DNA of 64,000 bases from NCBI GenBank assembly GCA_024399655.1, contig JAKSNP010000005.1, positions 55,250 to 119,249 on the forward strand. Reading direction: 5' to 3'. Position 1 is the first letter of the stretch, and each line of letters opens with the position of its first letter. The notes below the pieces were generated by a model. The model saw only the letters and a program-made list of their open reading frames with translations, made no database searches and was not told where the DNA came from. Source of the stretch: Paludibacteraceae bacterium (GTDB taxonomy: Bacteria > Bacteroidota > Bacteroidia > Bacteroidales > Paludibacteraceae). Both the position numbers and the translations under genes were made by a program. Below are positions 1-8,708 of the stretch, in pieces.

Positions 1-318
1 GACGGAACACCTATATATGATATCAAACCCTATCTTTCTTTTTCGGATTCGCATCCAGATGCTTGTAACGGCTTTGCGGAGAAAAGTCGCGACTATCGTT
101 TGCACGTGGATTGGTCGTCTTGCGTTTATGCGGAATCCGATTCTGTAAGAAAGGAAGCATTGCGCCGTGACTTGGAAGAAATCCTTTCCCAAGATCCTCG
201 TCCTGCCTATCAAACGGATTCCGAGCGTATTTATCGTTTGGATTACGCCGGACATACCGTTGCATTCAAAGTACAGGGAGACACGGTGGTAGTTGAATCG
301 TTGAACCCGAAGGATTGA
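1..318 (+). CDS. trmO: tRNA (N6-threonylcarbamoyladenosine37-N6)-methyltransferase TrmO, 3' part
   Basis: This is the C-terminal part of a TrmO/TsaA (YaeB-like) protein; the 5' end lies outside the window. TrmO uses S-adenosylmethionine to methylate the t6A at position 37 of certain tRNAs. Frame 1 is open from base 1 to the TGA at 316-318, giving 105 residues. It begins with the family signature DGTPIYDIKPYL and has the conserved C-terminal motif DPRPAYQ near residue 65 of the fragment, followed by a short beta-rich end (YRLDYAGHTVAFKV). A TTG at 100 could be read as a start, but the conserved sequence upstream of it shows that the gene begins before the window. A strong terminator follows 23 bases after the stop, so this is the last gene of its operon. 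Confidence 0.85.
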   Translation, partial: DGTPIYDIKPYLSFSDSHPDACNGFAEKSRDYRLHVDWSSCVYAESDSVRKEALRRDLEEILSQDPRPAYQTDSERIYRLDYAGHTVAFKVQGDTVVVESLNPKD

Positions 319-341
319 ATGTCAGACTCTGTCGTTAAAGG

Positions 342-375
342 AAGATGAACATCCGTTGCGGAATGTTCATCTTTT
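342..375 (+). terminator. Rho-independent terminator after trmO
   Basis: The arms GATGAACAT and ATGTTCATC flank a short GC-rich tip and are followed by TTTTT. The hairpin starts 23 bases after the trmO stop codon. Confidence 0.85.
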
Positions 376-397
376 TCGTGTCTTTGATCCATCGGTT

Positions 398-428
398 ATG
401 TTACGTTTATGTTACGTTTAGCTCTCGA
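398..428 (-). repeat. Dispersed intergenic 31-bp repeat, copy 1
   Basis: Read on the minus strand, this is TCGAGAGCT followed by two adjacent copies of the 11-mer AAACGTAACAT. Exact copies of the 31 bp lie at 24985-25015 and 41445-41475 on the plus strand. This copy lacks the extra 3' hairpin part found beside the other two; it runs into the trmO terminator instead. Confidence 0.8.
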
Positions 429-732
429 TAAAAACAGGACTGAAAATATAGTAATAGAAAAAGGCTGGAAGCTGGCCAAATAAAACCAAAAATATTAAAG
501 AATGAAAATATAAAAGATATTCGCATGAGCTATTCGTCCGTACTTCTTGCCAATGGGGAAGATGGTCGGAAAAATATGAAAAAATGACCAAAATGTATTT
601 TTTTTATGAAGGTACTTGTTTTTTGGAGAATCATGGCGTATATAAATATTACGGACGGCGAAAACCGGAGTCGGATGTGACGAACAGACGCCGTCGAAAA
701 AAATCAACTATTAACCTTTAAATCTTACAACT
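429..732. other. Intergenic region upstream of the AAA+ ATPase
   Basis: No gene was recognised. The region is AT-rich and has no clear TTTG-N20-TAnnTTTG promoter. At 654-695 the arms GACGGCG and CGCCGTC can pair around a loop that can itself fold (CCGG/TCGG), which could be a structured 5' leader of the ATPase gene. The short open frames here show no family features. Confidence 0.5.
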
Positions 733-2490
733 ATGAGAAAAGCCACAAGTTCTAAAGCCACAAATTCCAAAACTACAAGTTCCAAAGCAGCAGAAGCCAA
801 AGCCACCGACACAACCGCCACCAAAAATAAACTCCCAGAATGGACCAATGACGGTCAGACAATTTTGAGCGCCATCGAGAGACTGCTCGTAGAAGAAAAG
901 AAGGCGCTTTCCTTTACTTATCTGAATACGGCCGATAACGGTCCGATCGAATATCTCCAAGAGCGCTTCGGGGTGAATAGGATCCAGGCTTTGGTTGTGG
1001 CGGCTTGCGTGTATCAAGATGCCGTCCATTTTAACGGTTGTTGTACCCTGAGAGAGCTGGCTCACAGGTTGCAGATGAATGCATTGCAGATGTTGAAATA
1101 CGATAAGGATATAGCGGCATTGGTGGGTCGTTGCTTTTTGAAAAACACGAGAGACGAAGAGGGTGAAACCGCTTTTGCGATTGAGCCTATTGTGATGAAG
1201 GCTATTCGTGAAAATCGTGTTCCTGCAGAAGAAGAATTCAAAATCCAAAGCAATTTGGAATGGCTGCGTGCCGTAAATGCCGCCATCAAAGCCGGCAAGC
1301 GCTATGATATGGATGATACTATCGTGAATGCCGAGGAAAATCTGGAAAAGCGTAATATGCATTTGCCCGTGGTGCGCAATTTGAAAAAGCTCGATTCCAA
1401 AACCGACAAATGGAGCATGCTGACCATGATGTGTGCGATAGTGAACGGTGACGCTTATTTCAATCAACGCGATATAGAACAGGTGCTCAATTCCCGTACA
1501 TCGTCAGATATCGCGCGTCAACTGAAGGCGGGCACTCATTGGACTCAAAGGAAAGGTTACGTGGAAAACTATACCGATGACGGTATGGCTCAATCCGAGC
1601 GCTGGATACTGACCCGTCAAGCCTGGATGGATATGCTGGAGAATGCTGAGGAAGCGGAAGAAATGAAGCGTGATGAACTTCAATGCGATTTCGGATTGAC
1701 CCGCTATTCGTCGTTGAAACAAAGACCTCTTTATTTCTCCGGGAATACCAAAAAACAGGTGGAGCGTCTTAGCGATTTGCTTAATCAGGAACAGTTCAAC
1801 AAAGTTCGTGAGGCTTTGCTGGCGCAAAACATGCCCTGCAGTTTCTGTTGTCTCTTTTACGGAACACCCGGAACGGGCAAAACAGAACTGGTTCAACAGT
1901 TGGCCATCGCAACCGGTAGGGATTTGATGCAGGTGAACCTTTCCACTCTGCGCGACAAATATGTGGGCGAGTCGGAAAAGAAGGTGCAGGAGATCTTTGA
2001 CCAATACCGCCGTGCAGCCAGTTGCAGCGAAAAGAAACCGATTCTCTTCTTCAACGAAGCGGACGCCATTTTCGGCAATCGCTTGGAGAATGTACAACAT
2101 TCCACCGACAAGATGGAGAACGCCATGCAGAACATCATCCTTCAGGAGATGGAGAAGTTGGACGGTATCATGATCTGTACCACCAACCTGACCTCTACGC
2201 TCGACAAAGCGTTCGACCGCCGTTTCCTGTATAAAATCGAGTTTGAACGCCCCAGCGATGAGACGCGTAAATTGATTTGGAAGAGCATGTTGAGCGGCTT
2301 GAGTGAAGAGCAGGCGGAGGAATTGGCGAAACGCTATGATTTTTCCGGCGGCCAGATTCAGAATATAAGTCGTAAGCAGATTATCAACTCTATTTTTTCC
2401 GGCAGTCAGGAATTGGATTACAACCGTGTGCTGGAAGATTGCAGCGCCGAGGCAATCAGTCGCAATAACGGCAAAAGAATCGGTTTCTGA
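733..2490 (+). CDS. AAA+ ATPase with basic repetitive N-terminal tail
   Basis: Cytoplasmic AAA+ ATPase of 585 residues; the substrate is unknown. Residues 3-27 are five pentapeptides of the form KATSS, KATNS, KTTSS, KAAEA, KATDT, probably disordered. A helical middle region of about 300 residues follows that I do not recognise. The C-terminal AAA module has Walker A GTPGTGKT (377-384), a Walker B-like ILFFNEAD (from 437) and arginine-finger-like FDRRF (near 494). The usual Walker B aspartate is replaced by Asn, while the catalytic Glu is kept. The gene stands alone, 415 bases after trmO and with its own 3' hairpin. The start is the first ATG of the frame, directly before the repeats. The AAA module resembles the CDC48/FtsH/spastin type, but no protease or other effector domain is visible. 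Confidence 0.8.
   Translation: MRKATSSKATNSKTTSSKAAEAKATDTTATKNKLPEWTNDGQTILSAIERLLVEEKKALSFTYLNTADNGPIEYLQERFGVNRIQALVVAACVYQDAVHFNGCCTLRELAHRLQMNALQMLKYDKDIAALVGRCFLKNTRDEEGETAFAIEPIVMKAIRENRVPAEEEFKIQSNLEWLRAVNAAIKAGKRYDMDDTIVNAEENLEKRNMHLPVVRNLKKLDSKTDKWSMLTMMCAIVNGDAYFNQRDIEQVLNSRTSSDIARQLKAGTHWTQRKGYVENYTDDGMAQSERWILTRQAWMDMLENAEEAEEMKRDELQCDFGLTRYSSLKQRPLYFSGNTKKQVERLSDLLNQEQFNKVREALLAQNMPCSFCCLFYGTPGTGKTELVQQLAIATGRDLMQVNLSTLRDKYVGESEKKVQEIFDQYRRAASCSEKKPILFFNEADAIFGNRLENVQHSTDKMENAMQNIILQEMEKLDGIMICTTNLTSTLDKAFDRRFLYKIEFERPSDETRKLIWKSMLSGLSEEQAEELAKRYDFSGGQIQNISRKQIINSIFSGSQELDYNRVLEDCSAEAISRNNGKRIGF
739..813 (+). repeat. 15-bp tandem repeat within the AAA+ gene
   Basis: Five in-frame 15-bp units of the form AAAgccacaagttct encode the pentapeptides at the N terminus of the ATPase. 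The first two units are almost identical and the later ones have diverged. The unit length is a multiple of three, so gain or loss of units would keep the frame. Confidence 0.75.
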
Positions 2491-2521
2491 TGCCTTGAAG
2501 AATGGACGGACGTGTTAGTAA

Positions 2522-2567
2522 AAAGGATGTGAAGAATGCATGTGGCCATAGGTAGTAAACATCCTTT
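2522..2567 (+). terminator. Possible terminator hairpin after the AAA+ gene
   Basis: The 9-bp arms AAAGGATGT and ACATCCTTT are separated by a 28-base loop, 31 bases after the stop codon. The loop is long and there is no clean T run, so termination here is uncertain. Confidence 0.35.
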
Positions 2568-2651
2568 GCTAACCGTTTGTCCGGTTTCGGCAAATGCAGC
2601 AATAATTAATGAGTATAAAACAGAAAATCTGCAAAAAAGTTGCTGATTTGT

Positions 2652-2682
2652 TTTGTGATGTCATTTTTTTTTTGTACCTTTG
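2652..2682 (+). promoter_or_regulatory. Bacteroidota-type promoter for addA-addB-uvrB
   Basis: TTTG at 2652-2655 and TACCTTTG at 2675-2682, 19 bp apart, with a T tract just before the -7 box. It lies 80 bases before the addA start. Confidence 0.8.
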
Positions 2683-2762
2683 CAGCAAATATTATAAAGG
2701 AAGAAACAAGCCTTAAAAGAAGTAGACATATATAATTATCCACCTTAACTTGCAAAACTGAT

Positions 2763-5700
2763 ATGAATGCAAAACTGATCAAATGTGCAGCATCGGCGGG
2801 TACGGGCAAAACCTATACCCTGGCCGCGCATTATGTGGCTCTGTTGATGAATAACGAGTCGTATAAAAGTATTTTGGCCGTGACTTTTACCAATAAAGCG
2901 ACGGCGGAGATGAAAGAGCGTATATTGACTTTCTTGCATAGTATAGCGGAAGAAATCGCTTTGAAAGACACTCAAAACTTTCTGGCGGTGGTGAGAAAGG
3001 TGAGCAAGGACTGCGGCCTACAAACTTATGACGATGCCTATTATTCCGATCGCGCCAAAAAAGTGCTACGTGATATTCTGTCGGATTATGACAATATGCG
3101 TATCATGACAATCGATACCTTTCTGCAGAGCTTGTTGAAAGGTTTGGCTCAGGCTTTGGGGCAGATGGCCGGCTACGGAGTGGATTTGGATACGGAACAT
3201 GCCATTACCAATGCCGTGGATGAGGTCCTGTCAGAAGAAGTGGCCGAGGACGAGGCTGTGAAAAAGGCCGTTGTTGCCGGTTTGGAAGAGCGGCTGAATT
3301 CGGAGGAGAAATGGGATTTGCGTCCCGGTCTGATCGATCTTGCCAAAATGCTATATAAGGAGAATGTCCAACTGTATAGAGACCGTCTGGTGTTCGAAAG
3401 TGACGTGCTGAATGATTTCAGAAAATCTTTGAAATGGCAAACAAAGAAAGAGGTGAAAGATTTAAAGGACACTATCGATCCTTGGAAAAACATGAATCCG
3501 AAGATGGTGTCATTCGGGATTGATTATGTCAATTGGATCAACAGAATGCAGAATTGTATCGAGGGGAAATTTTTCGAGGAAAAAGATATGTTCTGTATGC
3601 CCGGTTCGCGTATGCAGAAGTCAGTGGAAGCATTGTGTACGCAGGAATCTGCGTTCAAAGGTCCAGGGGACGAGCAGTCCTTGAAAAACGCCATGCAAAA
3701 AGCAATCGCGCTCAGTAAAGGATGTAGGAAGCACTATCTGCGTTGGAAATATTTCAACAAGCATTTGGATAATCTGATGATTGTAGACTATGTGCAGAAG
3801 CGAATCCGTAAAGATTTGAGCGAGAGCAATACCGTATTGCTGGCAGAAACAGCCAATACGTTGGCCCAAGTGCTGCAAAGCGGTGATGCCGAATTCGTGC
3901 TGTTGAAGGCAGGTATACGCTACAAACATATCATGTTGGATGAATTCCAGGATACTTCCACCTTACAATGGAAGAATTTTGAGAGACTTATTCTTGAAAT
4001 TCTGAGTCAGGGCAACGGAACAGCTCTGATTGTGGGTGATGTGAAGCAGAGTATCTACCGTTGGCGAAACGGAGACTATGAAATCATGAACAGTTTGAAT
4101 GAAAATCATCCGATATGGGGAGCTTATTATAATAAAAATATCCTTCCTTTGATAAAAAATATGCGTTCGCGTAAAGAGGTGGTTCGATTCAATTTGCAGA
4201 CGATGGCCAAGTTGAGTTCCGGAGAAGATACGAGTATCAGCGGTATATACGATGAAGGCTATAAAAGGGATGATACCAATCTGGAAGATTATTATTTTAC
4301 GAAAGAGGATGACAAAGTGAAGGGTGTCGGTCATGAAGGCGGTTATGTGAGATTGAAAAGTTTTGCTCCCGAAGACAACTCGGCAAAAGCGAATGAAGCG
4401 GCAAAGACCAATCTGTTGACCGATATGTTCGAGCAGATCGATAAGCTGTTGAAGGACTATAGCGCCAAAGATATGCTTATCTTGGTGAGAAGATCCAAAG
4501 AGGCAAAAAAAGTGTTGGCCCGTTTCAATGAGTTGGTACGTGCAGAATCAGGGTTTGAGAATTTGAAGGAGCAAAAAATTGTGTCCGCGGATAGCTTTCT
4601 GTTGGAATCGTCGCCTGCTATAAATATCATTATCTGCGCATTGAAAGCCATATATCGAGACGATGCCGTGGCACGGGAGTTCGTACTGCTGAATTCTAAA
4701 GCCGATGCCCAAACACTTTCGGCTCTCAAATCCTATAAACAGGTTCCGTTGACCGATATGGTGGAGCGTATCAGTCGCGTTTGTATCTGTGGTGGAGGAA
4801 ATGTGTATGAGGGAACAGATATCGCCCATCTGAATTGTCTAAAGGATAAAATCCGTAAATATGTTGAACAATACGGTTCGAATGTAGAGGCCTTCTTGAC
4901 CTATTGGGACGATATCATGCATTCGGACGCTTTGCCTTCTGCGGATAGCGACGGCATACGTATCATGACCATTCATGCATCCAAAGGCTTGGAAGGGAAG
5001 AATGTCTTTCTTCCGTTCTGCGATTGGGAAATGGAGAGCACCAGCCAGAAACTGAAGGATCCTCTTTGGTGTGAGATTCCCGATTTGCATACAAAGGACG
5101 GACAAAATGCCTTTTTGCCGTTGCCGGATAAAGACGAACTGAAATCACTCGGTTTTACCAACGAATACGAACTTGAACACAAGAAACAACGAATCGACAA
5201 CCTGAATTTATTGTATGTGGCTCTTACCCGTGCCGAGAACAATCTTTTTGTCAATATCTATGCCAAAGGGAATGATAATGTAGGAAGTATGATGCTCAAA
5301 GCCTGGGGAAATGACTACGAAGCGGGAAAATTGTGTCTTCCTCAAGCCGGCGAGAAATCGTCCAAACCGTTTGATTTCAAACATGTAGATTCGAAAAATT
5401 TAGTGAAAGCCGACTATCGTAGTTATGATGCCCAAATAGAGTTCCGCCAATCTCAAGAGGCTCAAGACCTGATGATGCAATTGGACAAAAAACTCATGCC
5501 ATCCGGCGGAGATTCGGAAGAAAGCGAGTATACCCGTTTCGGTAATCTCTGTCATGCCATTCTTGCAAAAATCGTCGTGAAAGATGATATGCAACATGTG
5601 ATAGATGATTTCTATCAACGTGGTATGATTCCGGATCAAGCAATCAAACAAAAAATAGAACATTTGATGTCTGCGATAGTCAATCATCCTGATGTGAGAC

Positions 5701-5963
5701 AATGGTTTGACGGCAGTTGGGAAGTGTTGCGTGAAGACACTATCCTGCTGAGAAACGAACAGGGGTGTGAGGAAAAACGAATGGACCGTGTGATGATCAG
5801 AGGGAATCAGGCAGTAGTGCTGGACTATAAGTTCGGCGGTATGCAGAAGAAGTATACCACGCAGGTACAAGAATATATGAAACTGATGCGTGCGTTGGGA
5901 TATCATGATGTAAAAGGATATGTATGGCTCGGATTCGAGTACAAACTATTGGAAATTGAATAA
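2763..5963 (+). CDS. addA: AddA-like UvrD-family helicase-nuclease
   Basis: Large subunit of an AddAB/RecBCD-type complex that unwinds and trims double-strand DNA ends before RecA loading. The 1066-residue protein starts with Walker A SAGTGKT at residues 11-17, followed by the motif TFTNKATAEMKERI. Walker B DEFQDTS lies near 393, GDVKQSIYRWR marks motif III, and the late helicase motifs HASKGLEGKNVF and LLYVALTRAENNLF are present. A RecB-type PD-(D/E)XK nuclease closes the protein, with VVLDYKFG (Asp near 1021, Lys 1023) and QVQEYMKLM. The addB-like gene follows after 21 bases, which fits joint expression from the promoter at 2652. The split between helicase and nuclease marks it as AddA-like, not RecB from a RecBCD set. 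Confidence 0.88.
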   Translation: MNAKLIKCAASAGTGKTYTLAAHYVALLMNNESYKSILAVTFTNKATAEMKERILTFLHSIAEEIALKDTQNFLAVVRKVSKDCGLQTYDDAYYSDRAKKVLRDILSDYDNMRIMTIDTFLQSLLKGLAQALGQMAGYGVDLDTEHAITNAVDEVLSEEVAEDEAVKKAVVAGLEERLNSEEKWDLRPGLIDLAKMLYKENVQLYRDRLVFESDVLNDFRKSLKWQTKKEVKDLKDTIDPWKNMNPKMVSFGIDYVNWINRMQNCIEGKFFEEKDMFCMPGSRMQKSVEALCTQESAFKGPGDEQSLKNAMQKAIALSKGCRKHYLRWKYFNKHLDNLMIVDYVQKRIRKDLSESNTVLLAETANTLAQVLQSGDAEFVLLKAGIRYKHIMLDEFQDTSTLQWKNFERLILEILSQGNGTALIVGDVKQSIYRWRNGDYEIMNSLNENHPIWGAYYNKNILPLIKNMRSRKEVVRFNLQTMAKLSSGEDTSISGIYDEGYKRDDTNLEDYYFTKEDDKVKGVGHEGGYVRLKSFAPEDNSAKANEAAKTNLLTDMFEQIDKLLKDYSAKDMLILVRRSKEAKKVLARFNELVRAESGFENLKEQKIVSADSFLLESSPAINIIICALKAIYRDDAVAREFVLLNSKADAQTLSALKSYKQVPLTDMVERISRVCICGGGNVYEGTDIAHLNCLKDKIRKYVEQYGSNVEAFLTYWDDIMHSDALPSADSDGIRIMTIHASKGLEGKNVFLPFCDWEMESTSQKLKDPLWCEIPDLHTKDGQNAFLPLPDKDELKSLGFTNEYELEHKKQRIDNLNLLYVALTRAENNLFVNIYAKGNDNVGSMMLKAWGNDYEAGKLCLPQAGEKSSKPFDFKHVDSKNLVKADYRSYDAQIEFRQSQEAQDLMMQLDKKLMPSGGDSEESEYTRFGNLCHAILAKIVVKDDMQHVIDDFYQRGMIPDQAIKQKIEHLMSAIVNHPDVRQWFDGSWEVLREDTILLRNEQGCEEKRMDRVMIRGNQAVVLDYKFGGMQKKYTTQVQEYMKLMRALGYHDVKGYVWLGFEYKLLEIE

Positions 5964-5984
5964 AAAACCTTAACACGATATAGT

Positions 5985-8699
5985 ATGAAATATTTGGAAT
6001 ACGTAGTAGATGACCTGATTAAAGGCGGTTGGGACAAGATGAAAGGCTATACGATAGTTTTTCCCATGCGCCGTGCCGAACTTTTCGTTAAAAAGGCCTT
6101 GAGTGAACGATTGAAAGATTCGGATTATCTTTTGCCTGTAATCCTGCCAAGGATGACCACCTTGGATGATTTGGTGAGCGATTGGTGTCCCCTTCATGTG
6201 GCAGATGAAATACATTCGGTTTGTCGTCTATATAACATCTATACTCAGAAAATGGGTAGGGATTTGACTTTGGATGCCTTTTATGGTTGGGGCCGACAAT
6301 TGGTGAATGATTTCAGTAGTGTGGATATGGCTCTGCAAGATGCGGATAAAGTGATTAATGTAACTGCTGCGGCTCAAACTTTGGAACAGGTAGAACTGGA
6401 TGCTGAAACCAGAGAACATCTGCAGGAATTGGTCAATTTGAAGCAGAATGAAGATATTATACAGAATTTTTTCAAAAAACTGTGGGAACATCTGCCTTCT
6501 ATATATAAGCAGTTTGTCCAGCAACAAGAGGAACAAAATCAAGGTACAAAAGGGGCTTGCTATAAATGGGTGGTGAATCATTTTGATGAATTGGAACAGG
6601 AAATAGGGTATAGGACCTATGTGTTTGTCGGTTTCAACTATCTATTGCCCGCAGAGCGCAAATTGATGGAATTGCTGAAAAATAGAGGTAAAGCCCGTTT
6701 TTATTGGGATAATGATCCGTCGTTCAGTTTGGATGACCATGTGTATCAGTATATCCGTCAGAATATCAATATTTTAGGGGAAGAGGCCAATTCTGTTGAT
6801 GGCGAAAAGCAAGTGAAGAAATTGAGCGTTGCGGCAACTGTGTCCGCTAATGCTCAAGCTCAATATGTCGGAAGATGGCTTGCAGAGAACCATCATTCAG
6901 GAGAGCGAACAGCTGTGGTGATAGCAGATGAAGCGATGCTTGAACCGGTATTATATAGTTTGCCCGACACTTTGTCCGGTAAGGTGAATATAACCAAAGG
7001 CTATCCTTTGAAACATACACAAATTTATGCGGATGTGGTGGCATACCTTACCGATAAATCCAACGACAAGACTGCAACAGAGACGAATTATGCCGGAGTT
7101 CTGCTCAGATTGACGGATTTCTTGAACAGCCAAATGCCGTCCGTGTCGAAAAATGCCGCATGGCAAAAACTCCTGCTTGCAGAAGCGTATTGTCAAACTC
7201 AACTGGTGATTAACCGCTTCAGTAGTCTGATGGAGGAAGGGATTCTGGATGATGTAAAAGAATTGAAGACACTTCGAAATCTGATTCGTCGCTGTATGGA
7301 TACAGTATCGTTGCCGTTCCATGGCGAACCTGTGGAAGAGATCCAGATTATAGGAGTTTTGGAAACCCGCTTGTTGGACTTTGACAATGTTTTGATATTG
7401 AATGTGGAAGAGGGAGTTGTTCCCGGAAATTCGTCCGATAGCAGTTTTATCCCGTTTGATATCCGCAAAGCCTATGGAATGCAGACGCATGAAGACGAAG
7501 CGCGTATTTATGCATATAACTTTTTCCGTTTGATTCGTAGAAGCGAAAAGGTAGATTTGCTTTTTTCGGAAGCTGTGGGAGATATGAGCAAGAAAACAAT
7601 GTCTCGATTCATCATGCAAATGTTGCTTTCTACAGACTTTGAGGTGACGAAAAAACGCATTACGGAAAATACCGATACGGCGGAAATAAAAGAAGAGGAT
7701 ATCCAAAAGACTTTGGCGGATAATGCTAAAGCCGGTGTGTTGTACTTATCACCGTCCGCTTTGGGTACCTATGTTGAATGCAAGAGAGAGTTCTACCTAA
7801 AATATTTGCTAAAACTGAATGAACCGGAAGGAAATTCGTTGATATTGGCTCCTCACGAATTGGGCTCATTGTTCCATGGGGCTATCGAGTCGGCTTATAT
7901 GCATATATGTGGCCATGAAGTGGAGCAAGAGACACCTGTTGATAAGGCTGCCATCAAAGCATATATAGATGCCAAGGTTTGGAATGAACATATTGCAGAA
8001 GATTTGGCCAGATCCTATCAGTTGTTGAACCGATCATATCGAAAAAAACATCCGGACGGAGGTGAAGGTGATAAATATATTCTATCTGACCATCCCGCAG
8101 AGAATGCTGTAGTCGGTACATTGGTGAGAAATGTATTGGAACATGATGCTGAGTTGGATAATTTGCGACTTTGCGGATTGGAAAAGGAATTGCGCCGTGA
8201 AATAAAGGTTGAAGATTTGACTGTAAGCCTTGGAGGTGTGATTGACCGTTTGGATAAAATAACCGAGAACGGAAAAGAATACTTGCGAGTTCTTGATTAT
8301 AAAACCGGCGGTTATGATTCCGATAAAATGGGAATAAAAAGTATAAATGACATAACGACAGACCACACTAAACAATACGTACTTCAAACATTGATTTATT
8401 GTGGAGTATGTGATGCTCATAAGGCAGAGATTAATCCCCAAGATCTACCTATAATGCCCCAATTGCTGTATGTGCAGAAATTGTCGGCTGACCGGCATAT
8501 CACCATCAATAAACAGCCGGTTTTGGACTACAATTCCATCAAAGGGTCGACCGACAGTCAGCCGACAGTAGATCAGCAGATTGAGGTTCTGATAAAGGAC
8601 ATGCTGCATGAGCGGGAATGGCCGAAATGTGAAGAAAATAAGTGCGGAAAATTCTGCCCGTTCCATCTCTTGTGCGGACGGGAAAAAAAGGAATTTTAA
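5985..8699 (+). CDS. addB: AddB-like PD-(D/E)XK nuclease subunit
   Basis: Second subunit of the AddAB-type DNA-end processing complex, 904 residues. The N-terminal two thirds form a degenerate helicase-like region without a recognisable Walker A, so it probably lacks ATPase activity. The C-terminal nuclease has the start motif SPSALGTYVECKREFYL and the catalytic motif VLDYKTGG (Asp near 771). Cysteines near 599, 882, 887, 891 and 897, the last four in the form C-x4-C-x3-C-x5-C, provide the ligands for the iron-sulfur staple known in AddB. It lies between addA (21-base gap) and uvrB (9-base gap) in one repair operon. Confidence 0.85.
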   Translation: MKYLEYVVDDLIKGGWDKMKGYTIVFPMRRAELFVKKALSERLKDSDYLLPVILPRMTTLDDLVSDWCPLHVADEIHSVCRLYNIYTQKMGRDLTLDAFYGWGRQLVNDFSSVDMALQDADKVINVTAAAQTLEQVELDAETREHLQELVNLKQNEDIIQNFFKKLWEHLPSIYKQFVQQQEEQNQGTKGACYKWVVNHFDELEQEIGYRTYVFVGFNYLLPAERKLMELLKNRGKARFYWDNDPSFSLDDHVYQYIRQNINILGEEANSVDGEKQVKKLSVAATVSANAQAQYVGRWLAENHHSGERTAVVIADEAMLEPVLYSLPDTLSGKVNITKGYPLKHTQIYADVVAYLTDKSNDKTATETNYAGVLLRLTDFLNSQMPSVSKNAAWQKLLLAEAYCQTQLVINRFSSLMEEGILDDVKELKTLRNLIRRCMDTVSLPFHGEPVEEIQIIGVLETRLLDFDNVLILNVEEGVVPGNSSDSSFIPFDIRKAYGMQTHEDEARIYAYNFFRLIRRSEKVDLLFSEAVGDMSKKTMSRFIMQMLLSTDFEVTKKRITENTDTAEIKEEDIQKTLADNAKAGVLYLSPSALGTYVECKREFYLKYLLKLNEPEGNSLILAPHELGSLFHGAIESAYMHICGHEVEQETPVDKAAIKAYIDAKVWNEHIAEDLARSYQLLNRSYRKKHPDGGEGDKYILSDHPAENAVVGTLVRNVLEHDAELDNLRLCGLEKELRREIKVEDLTVSLGGVIDRLDKITENGKEYLRVLDYKTGGYDSDKMGIKSINDITTDHTKQYVLQTLIYCGVCDAHKAEINPQDLPIMPQLLYVQKLSADRHITINKQPVLDYNSIKGSTDSQPTVDQQIEVLIKDMLHEREWPKCEENKCGKFCPFHLLCGREKKEF

Positions 8700-8708
8700 C
8701 CATAGAAT

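Noticed and set aside
23-265. Minus-strand open frame over the trmO fragment
   Set aside because: It is a shadow of the conserved TrmO frame and has no family features.
718-1467. 249-codon minus-strand open frame opposite the AAA+ gene
   Set aside because: Its Cys/Gly/Phe-rich end is only the complement of the 15-bp repeats; the plus-strand frame has all ATPase motifs.
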